Source of the DNA: Chloroflexota bacterium
GTDB taxonomy: Bacteria; Chloroflexota; Limnocylindria; P2-11E
Reading direction: 5' to 3'
Length of the DNA: 8,233 nucleotides
NCBI GenBank assembly: GCA_005883775.1
Contig: VBEU01000117.1
Coordinates: forward strand, 1-8,233
Shown here: piece after piece, positions 1 through 6,181 of the stretch
Layout: each line of letters opens with the position of its first letter
How positions within the stretch are numbered: the stretch's first letter is position 1
Notes under the pieces: generated by a model
Databases searched by the model: none
What the model was told of the DNA's origin: nothing
What the model saw: the letters and a program-made list of their open reading frames with translations, nothing else
Position numbers and translations under genes: made by a program

Positions 1-228
1 GTCTACTCGGCGCGTCTCGACCGGAAACAGAAGCTCATCACCGCCGAACGCGTCTCCGGACAGTTCAACATCTACGATTCCATCCCGGGCATGCGCAAAT
101 ACAGCCCGATCTGGCAGTTCAACTACGTCATCGTGCCGCGGGACTATGTTGCGAACACGCTGCGCTCGGAGCGGGATTGTCTTCGGAGCGGCTACGAGAT
201 CCGGAAGAGCCTCGACTTCGAGAACTGA
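1..228 (+). CDS. C-terminal fragment of an uncharacterised protein (DUF7482-like tail)
   Basis: Frame 1 is open from the left edge to a TGA at 226-228 and gives the last 75 residues of a protein whose start lies outside the window. The tail contains a YSPIWQFNYVIVP stretch, followed by NTLRSE and SGYEI. From memory this pattern (ordered 'SPLW.vN.V' followed by 'LRSe..v..aGy.I') resembles the end of DUF7482-type domains found in secreted proteins of Chloroflexota and relatives. That family assignment is tentative and no function is proposed. No membrane segment or catalytic motif is visible in this part. The gene ends only 8 bases from the stop of the convergent kinase gene, leaving no room for a separate terminator between them. 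Confidence 0.8.
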   Translation, partial: VYSARLDRKQKLITAERVSGQFNIYDSIPGMRKYSPIWQFNYVIVPRDYVANTLRSERDCLRSGYEIRKSLDFEN

Positions 229-236
229 CCAGTGCT

Positions 237-797
237 CTAGCTCCCTGCGGTCGCAGGCCCTCTTACCGACGAAAGCCACGCCATCGCGTCGACATCGCGG
301 CGAAAACGATGCACGACGAGATGCGCGTATTCAGGGCGCGCAAGGAGCTGAGGGAGCTCGCGCCTGCGGCGGTGGTGTGTCTTGATCGCCCACCAGAAAA
401 GCGTGTCGCGCGATAGGAACTGATTTCGGAAAGTCTCGCGATTCCCGGTCCCGGCCCAGAGCTCCTCACCGCTTCGGATCCGCCGCAGAGCCCGTAGGAA
501 CAGGCGCGCGAAGACGACCGTGAGCGGCGGATCGAGCCAGATCACCGTGTCGGCGTGGGGCAGCACGAGACCTTGCGCACCGCGTCCGCCGTAGTTGCCG
601 TCGACGACCCAGGCCTCGCCTTCGACGGCGCGAGCGACGCGCTCCTTGAAGACCTCGACCGGCACGAGCGTCCAGTTCGGACCCCATGCGAGCGCGTCGA
701 GCTCGACGTGAGGCACGCCGAGCCGACGCGCTAGCTCACGCGCGAACGTCGTCTTGCCCGAGCCGGTCGTGCCGACGACCGAGATTCGCCGGCTCAG
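237..797 (-). CDS. P-loop nucleotide-kinase-like ATPase (adenylate kinase / topology-modulation family), probable CTG start
   Basis: This 186-residue protein, read from CTG 797 to TAG 239-237, has a clear Walker A motif GTTGSGKTT at residues 9-17 (Lys15). The motif is preceded by the beta strand RRISVVG. Then come the family-typical acidic motif VELDALAWGPNW (about 30-41), WVVDGNY (about 62-68), a WLDPP strand after an ADT turn, and an ELW...GNRE segment. This is the pattern of small AAA_18/adenylate-kinase-like proteins annotated as 'topology modulation protein' or FlaR-like; the true substrate is unknown. Family members are usually about 170-190 residues, which fits this start. The first in-frame GTG (716) would delete the Walker A motif, and no ATG, GTG or TTG lies between it and the in-frame TAG at 830-828. 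CTG 797 is therefore the best start, with only weak GAG-type Shine-Dalgarno support. It probably forms an operon with the small gene upstream. Confidence 0.82.
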   Translation of the reverse strand: MSRRISVVGTTGSGKTTFARELARRLGVPHVELDALAWGPNWTLVPVEVFKERVARAVEGEAWVVDGNYGGRGAQGLVLPHADTVIWLDPPLTVVFARLFLRALRRIRSGEELWAGTGNRETFRNQFLSRDTLFWWAIKTHHRRRRELPQLLARPEYAHLVVHRFRRDVDAMAWLSSVRGPATAGS

Positions 798-827
798 GAT
801 CTCAGCGAAGGCGCACCGCGAGAATGG

Positions 828-1016
828 CTACTTCTGAACAACTTCGGTGACGTCGTAGGACTTGTTGTTCTTGTTCTTCGGTTTCTGAGTCTTGACCTTG
901 GCAATGAGGTCATCGACGACCTCCTGGTAATCCGGTGGCTTCGCTCCACCCGGGCTGTTCACCACAGCCCCTACGCCGATCTCGAGCGTGACGTTGATGT
1001 AGCGGTGGTGTGCCAC
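828..1016 (-). CDS. Orphan 62-residue small protein
   Basis: I do not recognise this protein. Reading from GTG 1016-1014 gives 62 residues starting MAHHRYINVTLEIGVGAVV. A Pro-Gly-Pro turn region (NSPGGAKPPDY) follows, then an amphipathic helix-like segment (QEVVDDLIAKVK), a Lys/Asn/Gln-rich stretch (about 42-52) and a short tail ending VVQK. It has no signal peptide or membrane helix and no Cys. The start is chosen because a strong Shine-Dalgarno (GGGGGAGGAAC) sits immediately before it. An upstream in-frame ATG at 1055 exists but would translate through the Shine-Dalgarno and the inverted repeat, so I discount it. The gene ends in TAG 830-828, 30 bases before the proposed CTG start of the kinase gene in the same frame, so the two are likely co-transcribed. 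The shape suggests a small cytosolic protein with an alpha/beta N-terminal part; function is unknown. Confidence 0.65.
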   Translation of the reverse strand: MAHHRYINVTLEIGVGAVVNSPGGAKPPDYQEVVDDLIAKVKTQKPKNKNNKSYDVTEVVQK

Positions 1017-1017
1017 G

Positions 1018-1028
1018 TTCCTCCCCCT
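1018..1028 (-). promoter_or_regulatory. Strong Shine-Dalgarno for the 62-residue protein
   Basis: The minus strand reads AGGGGGAGGAA just before the bases AC and the GTG at 1016. The GGAGG core lies 3 bases from the start codon, and the purine run allows longer pairing with the 16S rRNA tail at a better spacing. It decides the start of the small gene, and it is by far the clearest ribosome-binding site in the window. Confidence 0.7.
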
Positions 1029-1031
1029 CTT

Positions 1032-1047
1032 TGCCCCTAGTGGGGCA
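1032..1047. repeat. Perfect 6-bp inverted repeat in the divergent spacer (possible operator or 5' hairpin)
   Basis: The sequence TGCCCC-TAGT-GGGGCA is a perfect dyad with a 4-base centre. It lies directly upstream of the Shine-Dalgarno of the small gene and between the candidate promoters of the two divergent genes. It could be an operator overlapping the transcription start of the minus-strand gene, or an RNA hairpin in its leader. In GC-rich DNA a 6-bp dyad can arise by chance, so functional meaning is inferred from position only. Confidence 0.35.
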
Positions 1048-1048
1048 C

Positions 1049-1078
1049 GTAACACCGGAATACTCCTCAGGCAGTCAA
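1049..1078 (-). promoter_or_regulatory. Candidate promoter for the small-protein / kinase pair
   Basis: On the minus strand TTGACT (1078-1073) matches five of six -35 consensus bases. It is followed after 18 bases by TGTTAC (1054-1049), a weak -10 match. Initiation would fall in or near the inverted repeat at 1032-1047. The -35 is good and the -10 poor, so this is a modest prediction. Confidence 0.3.
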
Positions 1079-1098
1079 GTCGGCTAGCCGTACGCTCC

Positions 1099-1104
1099 TA
1101 GACT
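1099..1104 (+). promoter_or_regulatory. -10-like hexamer TAGACT before the cyclase/AAA gene
   Basis: TAGACT fits the TAnnnT pattern and ends 6 bases before the GTG at 1111. With normal spacing, transcription would begin at or next to the start codon. No Shine-Dalgarno precedes the GTG and no clear -35 is seen. The same arrangement recurs before sucC and the DUF3048 gene. Confidence 0.4.
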
Positions 1105-1110
1105 CGGCCC

Positions 1111-4059
1111 GTGCCGCAGGAACGGAAGGTCGTGACCGTCCTGTTCGCGGACATCGTCGATTCGAGCGGTACGACCCGGTCGTATGACGCCGAAGTGCTC
1201 CGCGCGGCACTCGCGCGCATGTTCGCGAGGACACGCGACATCCTCGTCGCTCACGGCGCGACGGTCGAAAAGTTCATCGGCGACGCGGTCATGGCCGTCT
1301 TTGGCATTCCGGTGGCGCACGAGGACGATGCCGAACGAGCGGTGCGCGCTGCACTCGCGCTGCGAGCCGACGTGTCTCCGAACCAGAAGGACGGCCGGCC
1401 CGGCTTCACGCTGCGCATCGGGATCAACACCGGCGAGGTCGTGACGGGCGACGGCGAAGGAGCTGAGTTCCTCGTCACGGGAGAGCCGGTGATCGTCGCG
1501 GCACGGCTACAGCAGATGGCGGTGCCTGGGGAAATCCTGGCCGGTCCCCTGACTCGCGAGATCACCCGCGGCCGAGTCAAATACGGCCCGGTCCGCACCA
1601 TCGAGACGAAAGGGATGGGGCCGATCGAGGTCGCGGCCGCCGAGACCCTCGCCGGACCCGGCGCGGCGACGGGACACACCGCGACCCCGTTTGTGGGACG
1701 TGATGCGGAGATGCGTCTTCTCGACGACGTCCACCGGCGCGTTGCTTCGACAGGGCGACCGCACCTCGTGACGATCTATGGCGACGCCGGCATGGGAAAG
1801 ACGCGTGTCGCGCTCGAGTTCCTCCGACGGCTGGACCCGGTCGAGCCGATCGCACGTGCCGCCTGTCTCCCCTACGGACACGCGATCACCTACTGGCCGC
1901 TCCAGGAGCTGATCCGCGGAGAAGCCGCGATCACACCGACCGATGGTCGTGATGCGGCACGCGCGAAGATCGAGACGCGCGTCGCCGGCATGGAGGGACT
2001 TGACGAGCTGGAGTCGAGAGCGATCGCGCGCGAGCTTGCAGCCCTCGCCCTCGCCGACGCCGACACGCCCCAAACTGAGTTGACGTCCGACGCGCGGCGG
2101 CGCGAGCTCGCCCTCGGGATGACGCGATACCTCGAGGCTCGGCTGGGCACCACACCGGGAACGATCGTCCTCGAGGATCTCCACTGGGCGGAAGAGCCGT
2201 TCCTCGCATTGCTCGAGGAGCTGCTCGATCAGCTGCATGCACCGTTGCTGCTTCTTTGCCTTGCTCGGCCCGACCTCCTCGAGCGAAGACCGAGCTGGGG
2301 TTCGGGACGCACGAACGCGATGGCGATCGCGCTCGAGCCGCTCGACGTCCCGCAGACCGAGAAGCTCGTGCGCGCTCTCCTCGCGGGTGGCTCCGACCGG
2401 CCGGTCGACGAGATCGTCGCACGGACCGAGGGAAACCCCCTCTTCGTCGAGGAGTACGTTCACATGCTCGTCGATCAGGGTTCGCGCGCGGTCGTTCCGC
2501 CGACACTGCACGGCGTCATCGCCGCGCGAATCGACGCCACGACACCCGGAGTCAAGCGTCTTCTGCACGAAGCGAGCGTCATCGGCCGCGACTTCTGGCT
2601 CGATGCGCTGCCGACCGCGCCTGCTGGCGCCGATGTCGCGGAGGCCGAAAGACGCGGGCTCATCTCGCGACGCGCGCGCCGCGGTCCGTCAGGCAGTCCG
2701 ACGTTTGTTTTTCGCCACGGCCTCATCCGCGACGTCGCGTACTCATCACTTTCGAAGGCTGAGCGCACGCGGGTCCACGACCACTACTCGCGCTGGCTGG
2801 AGACGGCGGCCACAGAGCGCGCACAGGAGTACGCCGAGATCGTCGCGTACCACGCCGAGCGAGCGTTCGCGCTTGCACACGAGCTCGATGCCGCTAGCGC
2901 CATGGATCTTGGCCGGCGCGCCTTCACGCTGCTGTCGCGGAGCGCCGCCGGCGCATCGGCCCGGGGGGAGTTTCGCGCGGCGCGCGAGCTGAACGATCGC
3001 GCGCTCGCGGTCGCCGCCGGCGGCGCCGTTCCTCCCGCCGAGCTGGCGTCGGCGCGGGCGCTCGATGCGATCGTCAAGCTTCGGCTGGACTCGGACGTCG
3101 CGGCCGTAAGCGAGCTCGATCGCGCGATCGACGCCGCGCGCAGTCTCGGACCGAGTACCGAGCTCGTGCGCCTTTTGGTGTGGCGAGCGTCGTCGGTCAC
3201 GATCCTCGACGACATCCCCGGATCGGAGCGGCAATTCGAGGAAGCCATCGCCGTGGCGCGCGAGACCGGAGATCGCGAGATCCTCGCGTACGCGGTTTGG
3301 GCGTCAAGCGAGCCGCTCGGCCTGACGGGCCGATTGGAAGAACAGGCCAAGCTCCTGGACCACGCCCTCGCCGAGGTGCGCGCGGTCGCGGCACCGTATG
3401 AGGTCGCTTGCCTTGGCGAGATCTGCGTCAACGCGGCCGCACGCGGCGATCACGTGCGCGCTCGCGAGGTCGCGGAAGAAGCCATCGCGGCGGCTCGTGC
3501 GAGCGGTCGCCGGATGGATCGCTGGAAGGCCGCGTACGCCCTCGCCGTCAGCCTCCTCGCGAGCAACGATCCGGGGTCGCTCGCCGCCGCCGAAGAGGCG
3601 CTGGTCCTCGCCAGGGAGATAGGCGGCCCCGGCGCCCTCGCGGAGGCCGCCCATGCCGCGAGCTCTGCGCGTCAGGCGAGCGGCGATCTCGAGGGCGCGC
3701 GAACCGTGCTCGAGGAAACGTTCGCGCAGCTCGACCCCGCGCGGATGACGATCCAGCGCGACGCAATCACTCGGCTCGAGACACGCCGTGCCGAGGTGGC
3801 CCTCGCACGCGGGGACATCGAAACAGCTCGGATCTCGGCGACAACGGCGGTGCGCATCGCTCCGAAGCCCCACGTCGAGACGCGAGCCGAAGCGTTGCTC
3901 GCCCTCGCATCGGTCGCCGCCGTCGAGGACCGAAGCGCAGACGCGCGGAGCCTCATCACCGAAGCGATGACGCTTCTCGCGCCAAGCGGATATCGAGATC
4001 TTCGCGAACGTGTGGAACGCATGGCGGAACGCTTGTCGGCGGGGTCGGCAGCGCACTGA
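1111..4059 (+). CDS. Class III cyclase-like domain / AAA ATPase / TPR signalling protein
   Basis: This is a cytoplasmic 982-residue regulator. Residues 1-180 are a class III nucleotide cyclase homology domain: FADIVDSSG (metal Asp14), EKFIGDAVMAVFG (purine-contacting Lys54, metal Asp58), GINTGEVV and AARLQ (Arg132). PFVGRDAE (about 193) opens an AAA_16/STAND-type ATPase with Walker A GDAGMGKT (224-231) and Walker B TIVLEDLHW (351-359). ARPDLL and the GNPLFVEE motif (441-448) follow. A helical region with FRHGLIRDVAY (534-544) leads into TPR-like helices from about 580 to the end. No DNA-binding or membrane segment is seen. The GTG start gives the family-typical MPQERKVVTVLFAD opening. The catalytic Asn expected at 128 is Ile, and the substrate-specifying position 121 is Leu, so cyclase activity is doubtful; the ATPase motifs look intact. 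The protein is likely a signal-responsive switch with unknown ligand and partner. Confidence 0.93.
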   Translation: MPQERKVVTVLFADIVDSSGTTRSYDAEVLRAALARMFARTRDILVAHGATVEKFIGDAVMAVFGIPVAHEDDAERAVRAALALRADVSPNQKDGRPGFTLRIGINTGEVVTGDGEGAEFLVTGEPVIVAARLQQMAVPGEILAGPLTREITRGRVKYGPVRTIETKGMGPIEVAAAETLAGPGAATGHTATPFVGRDAEMRLLDDVHRRVASTGRPHLVTIYGDAGMGKTRVALEFLRRLDPVEPIARAACLPYGHAITYWPLQELIRGEAAITPTDGRDAARAKIETRVAGMEGLDELESRAIARELAALALADADTPQTELTSDARRRELALGMTRYLEARLGTTPGTIVLEDLHWAEEPFLALLEELLDQLHAPLLLLCLARPDLLERRPSWGSGRTNAMAIALEPLDVPQTEKLVRALLAGGSDRPVDEIVARTEGNPLFVEEYVHMLVDQGSRAVVPPTLHGVIAARIDATTPGVKRLLHEASVIGRDFWLDALPTAPAGADVAEAERRGLISRRARRGPSGSPTFVFRHGLIRDVAYSSLSKAERTRVHDHYSRWLETAATERAQEYAEIVAYHAERAFALAHELDAASAMDLGRRAFTLLSRSAAGASARGEFRAARELNDRALAVAAGGAVPPAELASARALDAIVKLRLDSDVAAVSELDRAIDAARSLGPSTELVRLLVWRASSVTILDDIPGSERQFEEAIAVARETGDREILAYAVWASSEPLGLTGRLEEQAKLLDHALAEVRAVAAPYEVACLGEICVNAAARGDHVRAREVAEEAIAAARASGRRMDRWKAAYALAVSLLASNDPGSLAAAEEALVLAREIGGPGALAEAAHAASSARQASGDLEGARTVLEETFAQLDPARMTIQRDAITRLETRRAEVALARGDIETARISATTAVRIAPKPHVETRAEALLALASVAAVEDRSADARSLITEAMTLLAPSGYRDLRERVERMAERLSAGSAAH

Positions 4060-4069
4060 CAGTCCGCGG

Positions 4070-4078
4070 TGCTATGTT
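4070..4078 (+). promoter_or_regulatory. Extended -10-like element TGCTATGTT before sucC
   Basis: TGC followed by TATGTT (4073-4078) resembles an extended -10 promoter (TGn plus TAnnnT), which would lessen the need for a -35. It lies in the 28-base gap after the cyclase stop and ends 9 bases before the GTG at 4088. Transcription could start about three bases before the sucC start codon. No Shine-Dalgarno is visible there. Confidence 0.45.
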
Positions 4079-4087
4079 CGGCAGCCC

Positions 4088-5233
4088 GTGAAGCTGCACG
4101 AATTCCAGGCGAAGCAGATCCTCGCGCGCGCGGGCATCCCCATTCCGGACGGCCATGTCGCGGTGTCGCCGCAGGAGGCCGAAGCGGCGGCGAAGGCGAT
4201 CGCCGCGCCGGTCGCGGTGAAGGCTCAGGTGCACGCCGGCGGGCGCGGAAAGGCGGGTGGCATCAAGGTCGCCAAATCGCCGGGGGAAGCGAAGGCCGCG
4301 GCAGGGGCGATCCTGGGCATGGAGATAAAGGGACTGCGCGTCGAGAAGGTGTACGTCGAGCGCGCCGCCGATGTCGCGAGCGAGCTGTACCTCGGCATCA
4401 CGCTCGACCGCGATCGCCGCCGACCCGTGGTGATGCTCTCGACGGTCGGCGGCGTGGACATCGAAGAGGTGGCCGCGGCGCGACCCGAGGCGATCGCGCG
4501 CGGCTGGCCGAGCCCGCTCCTCGGTCTCCTGCCGTTCGAAGCGCGTGCGCTCGTGTTCGCAGCCGAGGTGGCGCCCGCGCAGCGCGAGGCGGTAGCCGAC
4601 ATCGCTCGGCGCCTTTACCGCGTATACGGGGAGACCGACGCGACCCTCGTCGAGATCAACCCGCTGTTCGTTCAGAAGGACGGCTCGGTGCTCGCCGGCG
4701 ACGCGAAGCTCGACGTCGACGACAACGCGCTCTTCCGCCTGCCGGATCTCGCCAAGCTCAAGGAGGTGTCGGCGGACGAGGAAGCTGAGGAGAAGGCGCG
4801 GGCGCTCGGGTTCAGCTACGTCCAGCTCGACGGCGATGTCGGGATCATCGGCAACGGCGCGGGGTTGGTGATGGCGACGCTCGACGCGGTCCGCAACGCG
4901 GGCGGTCGCGCGGCGAACTTCCTCGACGTCGGCGGCGGAGCGAAGGAAGCGGTCGTGAAGGCGGCGCTCGAGATCGTGCTGTCGAACCCGCGCGTCCGGA
5001 GCGTAATGATCAACATCTTCGGAGGCATCACGCGCGGCGACGAGGTCGCGAAGGGCATCCTCGACGTGATCGAGGCGCACCCCCCGCGCGTCCCGCTCGT
5101 GGTGCGGCTCTCGGGGACCGAAGCCGAGGCCGGCCGCCGGCTGCTCGTGGACGCCCCGCTCGAATCGCGCGAAACGATGGACGAGGCCGCCGCCGAGGCG
5201 GTCCGTCTTGCGAAGGAGCCCGCGCGCGCGTGA
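4088..5233 (+). CDS. sucC: Succinyl-CoA synthetase, beta subunit (ADP/GDP-forming)
   Basis: This is the beta subunit of succinyl-CoA synthetase (381 residues; family about 385-400). It joins SucD to convert succinyl-CoA, phosphate and NDP to succinate, CoA and NTP in the TCA cycle. The ATP-grasp domain begins KLHEFQAKQILARAGIP and carries VKAQVHAGGRGKAGGIK (44-60), the nucleotide-binding signature. VEINPL (188-193) and the following DAKLDVDDNALFR supply the metal-binding Asn191 and Asp205. The C-terminal domain has GNGAGLVMATLD (256-266), NFLDVGGGA (277-285), INIFGGITR (308-316) and VRLSGTEAEAG (339-349). GTG 4088 is chosen because the protein then begins at the conserved MxLHE(F/Y)QAK; the frame is open further upstream but that part overlaps the cyclase gene. 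The gene overlaps sucD by four bases (GTGA), so the two are translationally coupled. Nucleotide preference (ATP or GTP) cannot be read with confidence. Confidence 0.96.
   Translation: MKLHEFQAKQILARAGIPIPDGHVAVSPQEAEAAAKAIAAPVAVKAQVHAGGRGKAGGIKVAKSPGEAKAAAGAILGMEIKGLRVEKVYVERAADVASELYLGITLDRDRRRPVVMLSTVGGVDIEEVAAARPEAIARGWPSPLLGLLPFEARALVFAAEVAPAQREAVADIARRLYRVYGETDATLVEINPLFVQKDGSVLAGDAKLDVDDNALFRLPDLAKLKEVSADEEAEEKARALGFSYVQLDGDVGIIGNGAGLVMATLDAVRNAGGRAANFLDVGGGAKEAVVKAALEIVLSNPRVRSVMINIFGGITRGDEVAKGILDVIEAHPPRVPLVVRLSGTEAEAGRRLLVDAPLESRETMDEAAAEAVRLAKEPARA
5213..5218 (+). promoter_or_regulatory. Shine-Dalgarno AAGGAG for sucD inside the end of sucC
   Basis: AAGGAG lies 11 bases before the GTG at 5230, within the last codons of sucC. 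The spacing is rather long, but the site together with the GTGA stop/start overlap supports coupled translation of the two subunits and the chosen sucD start. Confidence 0.5.
5221..5230. repeat. (CG)5 dinucleotide tract at the sucC/sucD junction
   Basis: Five CG units run without interruption and flow directly into the TGA of sucC, with the last G being the first base of the sucD GTG. It encodes part of the Pro-Ala-Arg-Ala end of SucC. Such tracts can slip, and a two-base change would alter the SucC C-terminus and the stop/start overlap. Confidence 0.6.
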
Positions 5234-6099
5234 GTGTCCTTTTGGGCCGCGAGACTCGCGTGATCGTCCAGGGGCTCGGGCGCGAAGGCCGCTTCCACGC
5301 CGAGCGCATGAAGGACTACGGCACGAAAGTCGTCGGCGGGACGAAGCCGGGCGCGGGCGGCACGTCGATCGACGGCATTCCGATGTTCGATACGGTCGCT
5401 CGGGCGGTCGACGCGACCGGCGCGGACGCGTCGATCGTGTTCGTGCCGGCGCCCGCGGCGATGGACGCGCTGCTCGAAGCGATCGACGCGCAGATCGAGC
5501 TCGTCATCGCGATCACCGAGGGGATTCCGATCGCGGACATGCTCAAGGTCGCGGCGGTGCTCGAGACCGCGGCGACGACGCTCGTGGGACCGAACGGTCC
5601 GGGCGCGATCACCCCAGGGCAGAGCAAGATCGGGATCATGCCGGCGGAGAACTTTTCGCGCGGCGGGGTCGGGTTCGTCTCTCGCAGCGGCACGCTGACC
5701 TACGAAATCGCCGACCTGCTCACACGCGCCGGGCTCGGTCAGTCCACGTGCATCGGCGTCGGGGGCGATCCGGTCGTCGGCCTGCCCACGCCGGACGCGG
5801 TGCGTCTGCTGAATGAAGATCCGGAGACCGAAGCGATCGTCATCGTCGGCGAGATCGGCGGCTCAGCCGAGGAGCGCGCGGCCGAATACATGCGCTCCGA
5901 GGGGAAGAAGCCGGCGGTCGCGTTCATCGCGGGCCGGTCCGCGCCGCCCGGCAAGCGCATGGGCCACGCCGGCGCGATCGTCTCAGGGAATCAGGGCACC
6001 GCTGAATCAAAGGTGCGCGCGTTCGAGGAGGCAGGGATCCCTGTCGCCAATGCACCGAGCGAAATACCGAGACTCGTGAAGAAGGCGCTTCGCCGCTGA
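5230..6099 (+). CDS. sucD: Succinyl-CoA synthetase, alpha subunit
   Basis: This is the CoA-binding, phosphohistidine-carrying subunit of succinyl-CoA synthetase, 289 residues as in E. coli. The Rossmann CoA-binding part starts MSVLLGRETRVIVQG, followed by YGTKVVGGTKPGAGG (30-44), the SIVFVPAPAAMDA strand and loop (68-80) and ITEGIP (95-100). The ligase part has SRSGTLTYEIADLL (151-164), GVGGDP (176-181), GEIGGSAEE (207-215) and KRMGHAGAI (242-250). His246 is the phosphorylated residue and Glu208 its conserved partner. Two departures stand out: the CoA loop usually written QGxTGxxGTFH is QGLGREGRFH, one residue shorter and without the Thr residues, and the usual GPNCPG is GPNGPG (Gly123 in place of Cys). 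The catalytic residues remain, so an active enzyme is still expected. The start is GTG 5230, overlapping the sucC stop. Confidence 0.96.
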   Translation: MSVLLGRETRVIVQGLGREGRFHAERMKDYGTKVVGGTKPGAGGTSIDGIPMFDTVARAVDATGADASIVFVPAPAAMDALLEAIDAQIELVIAITEGIPIADMLKVAAVLETAATTLVGPNGPGAITPGQSKIGIMPAENFSRGGVGFVSRSGTLTYEIADLLTRAGLGQSTCIGVGGDPVVGLPTPDAVRLLNEDPETEAIVIVGEIGGSAEERAAEYMRSEGKKPAVAFIAGRSAPPGKRMGHAGAIVSGNQGTAESKVRAFEEAGIPVANAPSEIPRLVKKALRR

Positions 6100-6106
6100 C
6101 GTTACA

Positions 6107-6126
6107 GAACGGTCTAGCGAGCGTTC
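6107..6126 (+). terminator. Weak inverted repeat after sucD (possible terminator)
   Basis: GAACG and CGTTC pair across a 10-base loop just after the sucD stop and are followed by CTAATTT. The stem has only five pairs and there is no real T run, so intrinsic termination is doubtful. It is the only terminator-like structure I can see in the 82-base spacer 6100-6181. Confidence 0.15.
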
Positions 6127-6167
6127 CTAATTTCGAGTGAAGGGTCGGCAAGAGGGGCGTCGTCCGG

Positions 6168-6173
6168 TAGAGT
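6168..6173 (+). promoter_or_regulatory. -10-like hexamer TAGAGT before the DUF3048 gene
   Basis: TAGAGT fits TAnnnT and ends 8 bases before the ATG at 6182. Transcription would start within two or three bases of the start codon. The purine-rich GAGGGGCG at 6152-6159 is too far upstream to serve as a ribosome-binding site. No convincing -35 hexamer lies at 16-18 bases. Confidence 0.4.
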
Positions 6174-6181
6174 GCTCGGGG

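Noticed and set aside
146..416. Two short plus-strand reading frames of 79 codons in the convergent region
   Set aside because: They overlap the end of the first gene and the kinase gene on the opposite strand, are Arg/Ser/Pro-rich and show no motif or ribosome-binding site. They look like codon shadows.
828..1055. ATG 1055 as the start of the small protein
   Set aside because: The added 13 residues would be read through the Shine-Dalgarno and the inverted repeat. The GTG at 1016 has the ribosome-binding site.
1507..2568. Long minus-strand frame (353 codons) opposite the cyclase/AAA gene
   Set aside because: The opposite strand encodes unmistakable Walker A/B and AAA motifs. The antisense product is Arg/Asp-rich without recognisable domains, as expected in high-GC DNA.
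4010..4087. ATG 4010 as an upstream start for SucC
   Set aside because: It would add 26 residues without family similarity and overlap the cyclase C-terminus. The conserved SucC start motif begins at GTG 4088.
3956..5080. Long minus-strand frame (374 codons) across the end of the cyclase gene and most of sucC
   Set aside because: It spans two genes and their intergenic gap, and sucC is clearly real on the plus strand. The composition is shadow-like (Arg, Asp, His, Val).
5230..6099. SucC/SucD as malate-CoA ligase (MtkA/MtkB) instead of succinyl-CoA synthetase
   Set aside because: The SucD sequence matches SucD more closely in the motifs I can recall (VGGxxPGxGG, ITEGIP, GEIGGSAEE), and no serine-cycle genes are in the window.
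4042..6150. GGGTCGGCA upstream of both sucC (4042-4050) and the DUF3048 gene (6142-6150) as a shared operator
   Set aside because: Distances to the -10-like hexamers differ (22 and 17 bases), one copy is inside coding sequence, and the motif is simple GC-rich sequence likely to recur by chance.
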